IMG/VR virus record: IMGVR_UViG_3300025120_000040
Location: 1 to 64,000 of that record
Reading direction: 5' to 3' (one strand)
Source of the DNA: a virus
DNA: 64,000 nucleotides
A model generated the notes under the pieces. The model did no database searches. It saw only the letters and a program-made list of their open reading frames with translations, and had not been told where the DNA came from. A program made the translations under genes and the position numbers. How positions within the stretch are numbered: the first letter of the stretch is position 1; every line of letters starts with the position of its first letter. Positions 54,159 through 60,504 of this stretch are shown here, piece by piece.

Positions 54159-54646
54159 AATCTATTTTGTATCCAGTCTATTAGAAATTTGTATACCGGA
54201 GATCTAAAATCAAACTCCCATTGGCCATTGTGACCTAATGCAGTGGTGCCATTTAAGGTGTCACTTAATTGAATGCCTTGATTTCTTTGTTCTGTGGCCC
54301 ACTGCACTGGATATATTGGCGTGTACACACATCTATGGCTTATTAAATTTTTTAGGTCTATGTTATCAATCTTGATTTTCTCCATCGTCAACATCTGAGA
54401 TTCTAAAGAACCGTCTGGCAAAAATTTTGTATCTCGATTTGTTTTTCCGGATCTCAAAATTTTAATTTTGTGTATATCATCAAAACTACACTTTTTTTGG
54501 AAACGTAAGTGGATGTCCTTTTTCACATGATCCTCAAAAAACACGTCATCATCTATCATAAGTTTCATGAAGGGAGGATTCAAAAAATATTCAGATTTTA
54601 CCCAAAAATCAAAATAGATCTTTTCAGAGTTTGTAAAATCTAACAT
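54155..54646 (-). CDS. Hypothetical protein, 163 aa
   Basis: The N-terminal half is strand-rich (PPFMKLMIDDDVFFEDHVKKDIHLRF, HKIKILRSGKTN), resembling a small beta-sandwich. MLTMEKIKIDNIDLKNLISHRCVYTPIYPVQW follows. The composition is that of a soluble protein without signal or membrane helix. A four-base ATGA overlap with the aminotransferase-like gene indicates a shared function. I do not recognise a family confidently; carbohydrate binding is one possibility. Confidence 0.55.
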   Translation of the reverse strand: MLDFTNSEKIYFDFWVKSEYFLNPPFMKLMIDDDVFFEDHVKKDIHLRFQKKCSFDDIHKIKILRSGKTNRDTKFLPDGSLESQMLTMEKIKIDNIDLKNLISHRCVYTPIYPVQWATEQRNQGIQLSDTLNGTTALGHNGQWEFDFRSPVYKFLIDWIQNRL

Positions 54647-54710
54647 ATGTACTTTTCCTTAAATTGTTGGTAACGTATACCATTTAAATTTACCAATGTT
54701 GCATTTTCTA

Positions 54711-54753
54711 TTGACTAACTCACATCTTATGTGCTTAAATGTAACATATGTTA
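54711..54753 (+). promoter_or_regulatory. Candidate promoter and palindromic operator
   Basis: TTGACT (54711-54716), 18 bases, then TGC-TTAAAT with an extended -10 TG (54735-54740), reading to the gene at 54793. Its expected start lies within a perfect 12-bp palindrome TAACATATGTTA (54742-54753), a possible repressor site. The -10 match is weak, so this is tentative. Confidence 0.35.
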
Positions 54754-54792
54754 ATTAATTATATCGTACGACAATAGAAGGAGAAAAAACAT

Positions 54793-54987
54793 ATGTCAAA
54801 TGAAACACATGATGCTATCATGACAGCAATTCAAACTTACTCAGAAGAGAATGGTAAGTTCGTTGATAAGGGCGTGAAAGCCTCTGCAACAAGAGCCAGA
54901 AAGGCCCTAGCAGAATTATCTAAACTGATCAAAGCAAGAAGAAAAGAGATCCAAGAAGTTAAGAATGCGGCTAAAACAGCGGCGTAA
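54793..54987 (+). CDS. Histone-H1-like (Hc1-type) small basic protein
   Basis: 64 residues with AGAAGGAG upstream. The segment KGVKASATRARKALAELSKLIKARRKEIQEVKNAAKTAA is lysine, arginine and alanine rich. It resembles the conserved helix of Hc1/histone H1-like proteins from bacteria and marine phages (A-x-R-A-R-K-A-L-x-E-L-x-K-L). The N-terminus is a short acidic helix. It probably binds DNA and could condense or shield phage or host DNA. A strong terminator follows, so it is a single-gene transcript. Confidence 0.55.
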   Translation: MSNETHDAIMTAIQTYSEENGKFVDKGVKASATRARKALAELSKLIKARRKEIQEVKNAAKTAA

Positions 54988-55010
54988 TTTTCTTTAACAT
55001 TTAAAGTTTA

Positions 55011-55044
55011 AAACCCTCGGCTTTTACGAGTCGGGGGTTTTTTT
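55011..55044. terminator. Bidirectional rho-independent terminator
   Basis: CCCTCGGCT and AGTCGGGGG form a nine-pair stem with two G-U pairs, flanked by A-rich and T7-rich tracts. It ends the Hc1-like gene in the plus direction. Read the other way it lies right after the stop of the radical SAM gene at 55043, so it can serve both. Confidence 0.8.
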
Positions 55045-56077
55045 ATAAGAGAGAAAAAAGCTCGGGCAGATGATCTGCAAATTTCAATTTACTAAACCTA
55101 TCTTGTCTTTCTAAATTATCCATCATCTTTACCGACGATGACGAGGTCCCTCTCCACTCTACCGTTTTCTTTTTAAAGAACATAGGATTATTTTTTTCAA
55201 CCTCTGTCCCGACATGTTTAGCAAGATTATCGTAAGCAAACTCCGGAGGGTAAGTTACTAGATTCAGTTCTACCTTACGGGGGAGGAGTTTAAAAAGATT
55301 AAGCACGATATCATCGATGTAAAATACGTTCAAGTTGCTAATCGTAACGTATGTCGATAAATGGTCAATTCCAAAATTTTTAATGTACTGTTTGATATTG
55401 TCTCGTACCTGATTCCATTTTGCTGGTTGTCGTATGTATTCAAATATTTTTCCATATCCATCAAGAGAGAAACATATGTTAAACTTTTTAAAACTAGATA
55501 GCAACTCTATCTGCTTCTGTGTCAGTTCCACTGTTCCATTTGTTTGTAAGGAGAATGATTTATCCTTGTCCAGTATCGATAGGTAATTCCATAGTGATGC
55601 AGACTTTAGTGTTTCTCCGCCTATAAACTCTATGTGCTTAATTTTGTGTATATCTTGTACATCAGACGCTTTAATATCTGTTATTACTTTCATGTCTTTG
55701 AATTTCTCGGCTCTAACTTGTGACAGATCAAAATACACATTTTGATATTTCTTCAGCCATGACGTGCTTACCATTGGATTACATGTCACGCAGTAAAGAT
55801 TACACACATTACCAACAGGTATCACTGCCGTACTTACTGACCGTTCCGTCTGTGCTAGATTTTCTTTATATGTTTCGTTGGCTATTTGTCTTTTTGACTT
55901 TATCCCCAATGCCTCTGTTTTCCAACAGCCGTTGCAGAACCTACTTTGGCGATTGTTTCTGTGGTCATCTAATAATTGATCTGTGTCCCTGTCTGCTTTG
56001 AAATCACCTAAAATACAACAAGGCGCATCAAACTGGTAGTCTTGATTTATAAATGGTAGTACACACTTATTCCCCAT
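55043..56077 (-). CDS. Radical SAM protein with N-terminal SPASM/twitch-like domain (copy 7)
   Basis: 344 residues, the smallest of the set. The cluster motif CNLYCVTC has Cys92, Cys96 and Cys99, followed by NPMVSTSW; the GGEP motif reads FIGGETLKS, with Thr for Pro. The N-terminal module is KCVLPF (Cys5), APCC (Cys20-21) and FCNGCW (Cys48, Cys51). GKIFEYIRQPAKW is the signature shared with copies 1 and 6. It ends in the shared terminator and its start overlaps the GIY-YIG gene by 11 bases. Confidence 0.85.
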   Translation of the reverse strand: MGNKCVLPFINQDYQFDAPCCILGDFKADRDTDQLLDDHRNNRQSRFCNGCWKTEALGIKSKRQIANETYKENLAQTERSVSTAVIPVGNVCNLYCVTCNPMVSTSWLKKYQNVYFDLSQVRAEKFKDMKVITDIKASDVQDIHKIKHIEFIGGETLKSASLWNYLSILDKDKSFSLQTNGTVELTQKQIELLSSFKKFNICFSLDGYGKIFEYIRQPAKWNQVRDNIKQYIKNFGIDHLSTYVTISNLNVFYIDDIVLNLFKLLPRKVELNLVTYPPEFAYDNLAKHVGTEVEKNNPMFFKKKTVEWRGTSSSSVKMMDNLERQDRFSKLKFADHLPELFSLL

Positions 56078-56480
56078 TTTTTAATATCCCTTTTCCATGC
56101 ACACGCACACGGATGTGTCCATTGTAGTATTCGTTGGTCTCTAAAACCTTACGTGAAAATTGTTCACGTGCCTCCACGTAGGACAATTCCGATTTGGACT
56201 TGCAGTAGAAAAGTATCTCTCTTGCGAACTTGTCTTTACCAATTTTGTTGACATCGATCGTGAGGTCATCACTGGATCCATAGTAGTCCTGCCAGTCAGA
56301 GTCCACTTTGTACCTACGCTTGTTCTTTCTGCCTTTGAGGGGTGGTCTGGATCTTTTGAATCTCGCAAGTTTCTTGCCTATGTACATCCTGCCGTTGGTT
56401 GTATTCGTTATGAGATACACGAATCCGACTATGTCTTCTGGAATGTTGGTAATTTCTTTTCCTTGGTACGTCCAATGCAT
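56067..56480 (-). CDS. GIY-YIG endonuclease-like protein
   Basis: I chose the ATG at 56480 (MHWTYQGKEI...), because the open frame upstream is low-quality sequence that overlaps the putative RNA. The product has 137 residues. The GIY-YIG motif is present as GFVYLI-N9-MYIGKK, followed by a basic loop (KLARFKRSRPPLKGRKNKRRYK) and the expected later glutamate (YVEAREQFSRKVL). Such proteins in T4-like phages act as free-standing homing or structure-specific nucleases. Its location next to a structured RNA and two radical SAM genes may indicate that it helped move this block. Confidence 0.65.
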   Translation of the reverse strand: MHWTYQGKEITNIPEDIVGFVYLITNTTNGRMYIGKKLARFKRSRPPLKGRKNKRRYKVDSDWQDYYGSSDDLTIDVNKIGKDKFAREILFYCKSKSELSYVEAREQFSRKVLETNEYYNGHIRVRVHGKGILKNGE

Positions 56481-56503
56481 GATGGTATTTAAAGCCAAAA
56501 AGA

Positions 56504-56530
56504 TTGACTCTAAATTAAAACTCATATAAA
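56504..56530 (+). promoter_or_regulatory. Candidate promoter for the structured RNA
   Basis: TTGACT (56504-56509) and TATAAA (56525-56530) are separated by 15 bases, shorter than the optimal 17. It reads into the structured region beginning near 56535. Tentative. Confidence 0.3.
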
Positions 56531-56534
56531 CAAG

Positions 56535-56970
56535 TGCGATAGGCAAACAAAAATTTCTTAAAAATTTCCAACAGGCAAACATAGCATCGCAACCAGTGAG
56601 CAAGGAAATGCGGCTAACAAGCGACAGGTGAATCCTTAGATGCACACAGCAAAAAATGATGGGGCTCTTAGAAAAAGTTAATCCCCAGGTCGACCAAGAA
56701 CTATTATACAAGGGTTTGGTGGACTCGCGTTGTAATGAATGAGCAAATGGGTACAGCACAACCGCCCAACTCCGGTAGCGATGTATAGTGACTGCGAACT
56801 CACCACAGGGTTCAAGTCGGTTCGGCTAGAAATAGCCGAATTGTGACTGCTCATCTACCACAGGGCACGCAATATGCGTGTACCGTTAATTTTTACTTTG
56901 CGTAAGCGTAAATTGAGAAAACGAAACGAGCGTAAGCGAAGTTTCAGATGGCGTAAGCCGTCTCTGACAA
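56535..56970 (+). ncRNA. Putative large structured non-coding RNA
   Basis: This 494-bp gap (56481-56974) has no convincing gene. On the plus strand it holds perfect or near-perfect hairpins: TGCGAT/ATCGCA (56535-56540, 56586-56591) enclosing two AGGCAAACA copies; TGGGG/CCCCA (56660, 56683); TTCGGCTA-GAAA-TAGCCGAA (56821-56840); CACGC-AATAT-GCGTG (56866-56880). Three hairpins capped by GC-GTAA-GC follow, with GCGTAAGC at 56900, 56930 and 56951. A 23-nt element GTGACTGC-N6-ACCACAGGG occurs twice (56788, 56843). All four GNRA loops exist only on the plus strand, so that strand is probably the RNA. I do not recognise tmRNA, RNase P or an intron core. Confidence 0.55.
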
Positions 56971-56974
56971 TCAA

Positions 56975-57295
56975 CTATTCGTTGTCTTCTGGCTTTTCTG
57001 ATGTGTCGGATTGTTCTATTGTGGAATCGTCATGTATGCCACGGATTTTTTGCAGTGCTTCCTCTAGCAGTTTGTCCTTGGTCTCCAACCTGGCCTTCAG
57101 CTCTGCTATCACCTTGTTCTGATCACCTATCTTGTGTCCCAGACTCTGCACGTCTGCCGTGGAGTGTTCCAGTTTGATCAGAACCTGCTTGTTCCGACTA
57201 TCCTTGGATTTCATTTTCTCCAAGGCATCATCACGGTCTTTTGTGATTTCTACGATTGCTGATTTGAGTTCTTTGACTAGGTCTTTTTCGGACAT
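56975..57295 (-). CDS. Coiled-coil protein, 106 aa
   Basis: The sequence is a nearly continuous heptad-rich helix from SEKDLVKELKSAIVEITKDRDDALEKM to ELKARLETKDKLLEEALQKI, with many Lys, Glu, Asp and Leu and no Cys. It ends in an acidic tail (EQSDTSEKPEDNE). It probably dimerises and may be a scaffold or tail-assembly helper, because it is downstream of the gp26-like genes on the same strand. No family is recognised. Its stop is only a few bases from the end of the structured RNA on the other strand. Confidence 0.6.
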   Translation of the reverse strand: MSEKDLVKELKSAIVEITKDRDDALEKMKSKDSRNKQVLIKLEHSTADVQSLGHKIGDQNKVIAELKARLETKDKLLEEALQKIRGIHDDSTIEQSDTSEKPEDNE

Positions 57296-57347
57296 ATGTA
57301 AGTGTTAATTATCTGCATTTTGGAATACCATTATAGTATACTATATC

Positions 57348-57578
57348 TTAGAAGAAAGGTTGACCGCTTTTTTTAGTAGTTTCCATGTTCTCTTTTACCA
57401 GTTGTGCTACCACACCACGTTCCTCCGGCGAAAGATTAAGTGCTTCCTGCCAGGTGATGCCGCCACGCATGAACCAACACACTTTCATTGTTTCGAGTTT
57501 GAGATTCTTGACTTCGTTGTCGAAGTCCTTTAGGTAGGAAACAATTTCAGAGTTCCCCTTTGTCAGTAGCGTTACCCG
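57348..57578 (-). CDS. -1 frame extension of the gp26-like protein, 76 aa
   Basis: This frame is open from a TGA just upstream of the slippery site to 57348 and encodes well-formed protein sequence (NSEIVSYLKDFDNEVKNLKLE, MKVCWFMRGGITWQEALNL). No ATG, GTG or TTG occurs before residue 31 of the extension, and that ATG has no ribosome site. A -1 slip at 57578-57584 would fuse it to the 283 residues before it, giving about 359. T4-like phages encode small hub-assembly proteins such as gp51 nearby; this could be that counterpart. Alternatively, it may be a 46-residue protein starting at the internal ATG. Confidence 0.6.
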   Translation of the reverse strand, partial: RVTLLTKGNSEIVSYLKDFDNEVKNLKLETMKVCWFMRGGITWQEALNLSPEERGVVAQLVKENMETTKKSGQPFF

Positions 57579-58426
57579 AAAAAATTTGAGCTGTCAAATG
57601 TCACCGGTACTTCGAACGAAGTTGGTGCACCCTTCTTGATCTGATCTTCTGTGGTCTTGAGTTTCAACGGTGGTATCTGTGCTTGTACCCTTAACTCGGA
57701 AAGTTTTTCCTGTATCTCCGTCACTGTCTTTGCATCTGCATTGTTGCAGAATTCGATAATCTGTGCTCTGTCCACCACGGTGTTACCTTCCGGTGTTGTG
57801 ATGGTTTTGATCGAATCGACCAATAGTGAGAAGTTGACCATGTTCAGGGTTTGGAAACTTTTTGCGAATGCCGACTGCTTTGCCTCATCGGTCATTGTGC
57901 TGTTGTCTATTGTTCCGTACATCTTCTGTTGCTCGAACCTTGCAATCTGTATCTTGGTAAGTGATTTATATGTCAGCGGTTCTATTTTGATCTTGAATTT
58001 TGTTGAAGTCGTGGTCTCATCCACTATTTCGGTCCTGCCGAGATCTTCCAGCAGTGCGGGTAGGTTGATAGTGTGTGATTGCTCCTCATTGGTCACCGGC
58101 ACACGATAGTTCACATCCATGGTCTCACCGTAGGTCGCGATCCTGATCGCCAGCAACACAGCATCCGTGTCGTAGTTCACCATCTTCCATGGGTCTAACA
58201 TGTTAGGCACACAGCTCTTGATAACATCCACTGTGGATTGCCCGTTGATCATGGCGTCTGGTGTTTTGAATGCTAACTCGTCCTTCACAGTCATTGGCAG
58301 GATTGGTATCTCACCTGTCTCTGTGGGAGTGAATGCCTCCTTGGGATAGTATCTGCCACCACTGGGCAACTTGATGTATATGGCCGGTTGCCTGTAGTAC
58401 TTCTGTAATGGGTTAGTATTTTCCAT
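57572..58426 (-). CDS. 26: Baseplate hub assembly protein gp26-like
   Basis: 284 residues. It resembles the T4 gp26-type baseplate/tail-assembly family, seen in YYRQPAIYIKLPSGGRYYP, then EIPILPMTVKDELAFKTPDAMINGQSTVDVIKSCVPNM and AVLLAIRIATYGETMDVNYRV. The family has a helper role in hub or tail assembly and does not normally remain in the virion. The tape-measure gene is divergent, and this neighbourhood resembles tail-assembly chaperone loci. The late promoter at 58472-58479 drives it. The last two codons before the stop form a slippery heptamer. Confidence 0.7.
   Translation of the reverse strand: MENTNPLQKYYRQPAIYIKLPSGGRYYPKEAFTPTETGEIPILPMTVKDELAFKTPDAMINGQSTVDVIKSCVPNMLDPWKMVNYDTDAVLLAIRIATYGETMDVNYRVPVTNEEQSHTINLPALLEDLGRTEIVDETTTSTKFKIKIEPLTYKSLTKIQIARFEQQKMYGTIDNSTMTDEAKQSAFAKSFQTLNMVNFSLLVDSIKTITTPEGNTVVDRAQIIEFCNNADAKTVTEIQEKLSELRVQAQIPPLKLKTTEDQIKKGAPTSFEVPVTFDSSNFFG
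57578..57584 (-). promoter_or_regulatory. Candidate -1 ribosomal slippery heptamer
   Basis: The minus strand reads T TTT TTC in the zero frame, an X XXY YYZ heptamer of the U-UUU-UUC type, one codon (GGG) before the stop. AAATTTT just upstream also fits. The -1 frame continues for 76 codons. No strong downstream stem was seen. Confidence 0.6.
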
Positions 58427-58438
58427 GTTTTTTATATC

Positions 58439-58446
58439 TATAAATA
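58439..58446 (+). promoter_or_regulatory. T4-type late promoter of the tape-measure/portal operon
   Basis: TATAAATA, exact, on the plus strand, 63 bases before the tape-measure start at 58510. It faces the minus-strand octamer at 58472-58479 and their predicted first transcribed bases overlap by about a dozen. Confidence 0.75.
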
Positions 58447-58471
58447 TACACTAAATGCATATAGGTGTCAA

Positions 58472-58479
58472 TATTTATA
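58472..58479 (-). promoter_or_regulatory. T4-type late promoter of the gp26-like gene
   Basis: The minus strand reads TATAAATA exactly, 45 bases before the start at 58426. It points towards the plus-strand promoter at 58439-58446, so the two transcripts start inside each other's leader. Confidence 0.75.
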
Positions 58480-58509
58480 TGCGTACAAAAAGGTAAGAAA
58501 TAAAACCAT

Positions 58510-60498
58510 ATGGACAGAGAATTAGAACAATTATTGAAAGAGATGACCGCAGAGCTCAAGGACCTTACCAGGGTCTTGCGAGGATCTACAAAATCTGCCA
58601 TAGACGGAACCAAGACAATCAAGCAAGAGACCAGCGCCAGGAAGATGGCTATAGCACAGTTAGAGGCCCAGCGAACAGATCTCTTGAAAAGAGGCAAACT
58701 TACCAAAGAACTCAACGCTGAAATTGACGATTCCATAGAAGCATTGGAGAAATTCCAGAAAACGGCCAAAGCAGGAGCAGGGGTGATGGGTCTGGTAACC
58801 AAGGCTCTTGGCTTTTTAAAGGACGCCATTGTAAGTGTTGCCACAGCAGGTATAAAGACAGGTCTAGCATTTTCAGACACAACAAAATCAATCAGTTCGG
58901 TGGAAGACTTTATAAACGCAGGGTTCGGTGACATACCGGTCCTCGGCAAGATAACCAAGGAACTGGCACGTGAGATAGATTCCAACGTTGAATCATTCAC
59001 ACAACTGGCCAAGACAGGAGCCACATTTGGTAGTTCCATAGTGATGCTACGTAGGGCGGCGGGGGACGCAGTGATGCCTCTGGGCAAGTTCACGGACCTG
59101 ATCGGAACCAACTCTGGACTGTTGGCAAAATTCTTTGGATCAGTAGACCAAGGGGTACCACAGATAGTGGGACTAACCTCAAAACTGAGGGACATCACAG
59201 AAAATGAATTCGCAAAATTTGGTCTGACACTGGATGACACAGCAGGTTACATGACAACTTTCCTAGAACTGGAAAGGGCGAGGGGCAACCTGAACAATTT
59301 ATCGCAGGCACAACTTCTGCAAGGAACCAGGGAGTACACAAAAAATTTAGTTACCTTGAGCAAACTGACAGGACAGAGCGTTGATGAGCTGAACAACCAG
59401 AACATGGCCATGGCCGCGGACGGAGTGTTCCAGTCACAACTTACAAAAATGAATGCCAAGGATGCCAAGACATTGTCACTGGGTGTGAGTGCGTTGCCCG
59501 GACCACTGGCACAACTGGCCAAGGAAGTGATCGGACTGGGTGCACCTATCAGTGATACCAGCAGAGAACTAACTGCTCTATCGGGCGGTGCGTTCAACGA
59601 TGCGATCAAACAATTCCAGAACACAGGAGACCTGGTTGCGTTCCAGAACAGCATCAAGACCATATCAGCCGACGTGATGAAAGACGGTGAGGCATTTGGT
59701 GAGGCCGCACTAGCAGGTGGCGGGTTCGGCGAGGCTTTGAACGCCGTCGTGCAGAGCATAGGTAAAGCGGTAGACCCATCAGTGATACAAACTGAACTCG
59801 AGGCAGTGGGAGACAACATAAAGAATTTAAGGAATATCACCAGTTCATTCGACAGGGTGGCATCCAAACTACAGATAGACAGATTCGAACTGCTGGCACC
59901 TGTCCTGTATGACAACAGTGAAGCAGTTGTGGGATTCACGTCAGCGTTCAACACCAAGATCCAGGACATAGTCAAAGAGGGTGGTGGACTAGACGAGTTC
60001 TATGAGGGACTGAAGAAATTCAAAGACTACCTGGTCACCGGCGATATAAACATATTCAAGAAGGATAAGAAAAAAAAGAAATATGAAGAAGTTGACTTGG
60101 GAGATACTTCCATAGGAGGAGGAATTTCTGCCAATAACGGAACTGAAGGATTCCAAGACTTTGGTTCTGGAACACGAGCAACACTCCATGGGTCGGAGAT
60201 GGTCCTACCCGAGAGGAACGTTGGCGAGTTGTCCAAGCAGTTAGCGGCCGCTGTAAGTCAAATGACTAATAAAACAACAAGTGTGACAAACACAAATACC
60301 ACAGCAGGCGACAGTGTGACGAACAATACCACGTCAATGGACATGACAAAACTGAACGCAAACACAGAACAACTCATAGCCTTGACCGAAAAAACAGCAA
60401 ACCACTTAAATACGCTAGTAACGATAGGTGCTATGACAGAAAAAAATACCAAATCAACAAAGAATAATCTTGCAAACATGGGCGGAAGTCTAGTATAA
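58510..60498 (+). CDS. Tail tape-measure protein
   Basis: 662 residues. It has an N-terminal coiled coil (RELEQLLKEMTAELKDLTRVLRG...), a hydrophobic Ala/Gly/Val segment (GLVTKALGFLKDAIVSVATAGIKTGLAF), long helical repeats of Ala, Leu, Lys and Gln, and a C-terminal FGSGTRATLHGSEMVLPERN motif usual in tape measures. A Thr/Asn-rich segment follows (TTSVTNTNTTAGDS...). The T4 counterpart by role would be gp29 (590 residues). It sets tail length and reaches the membrane at injection. The late promoter lies upstream. Confidence 0.8.
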   Translation: MDRELEQLLKEMTAELKDLTRVLRGSTKSAIDGTKTIKQETSARKMAIAQLEAQRTDLLKRGKLTKELNAEIDDSIEALEKFQKTAKAGAGVMGLVTKALGFLKDAIVSVATAGIKTGLAFSDTTKSISSVEDFINAGFGDIPVLGKITKELAREIDSNVESFTQLAKTGATFGSSIVMLRRAAGDAVMPLGKFTDLIGTNSGLLAKFFGSVDQGVPQIVGLTSKLRDITENEFAKFGLTLDDTAGYMTTFLELERARGNLNNLSQAQLLQGTREYTKNLVTLSKLTGQSVDELNNQNMAMAADGVFQSQLTKMNAKDAKTLSLGVSALPGPLAQLAKEVIGLGAPISDTSRELTALSGGAFNDAIKQFQNTGDLVAFQNSIKTISADVMKDGEAFGEAALAGGGFGEALNAVVQSIGKAVDPSVIQTELEAVGDNIKNLRNITSSFDRVASKLQIDRFELLAPVLYDNSEAVVGFTSAFNTKIQDIVKEGGGLDEFYEGLKKFKDYLVTGDINIFKKDKKKKKYEEVDLGDTSIGGGISANNGTEGFQDFGSGTRATLHGSEMVLPERNVGELSKQLAAAVSQMTNKTTSVTNTNTTAGDSVTNNTTSMDMTKLNANTEQLIALTEKTANHLNTLVTIGAMTEKNTKSTKNNLANMGGSLV

Positions 60499-60504
60499 TA
60501 AAGT

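Noticed and set aside
56486-56493. TTTAAATA (minus strand) near the GIY-YIG start
   Set aside because: One mismatch and only five bases from the ATG; not convincing as a promoter.
56481-56759. N-terminal extension of the GIY-YIG frame upstream of 56480
   Set aside because: The added residues look like translated non-coding sequence and have no start signal.
56788-56865. CRISPR-like repeat-spacer interpretation of the 23-nt pairs
   Set aside because: Only two copies with a fixed structured spacer and no cas gene.
56535-56970. Interpretation of the RNA as tmRNA or a group I intron
   Set aside because: No tRNA-like acceptor end, tag frame or P/Q/R/S intron core could be identified by eye, and the flanking genes are not split.
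56874-57122. Arg/Lys-rich plus-strand ORF over the GTAA hairpins
   Set aside because: It runs from the RNA hairpins into the antisense of the coiled-coil gene; no ribosome site and unlike a natural protein.
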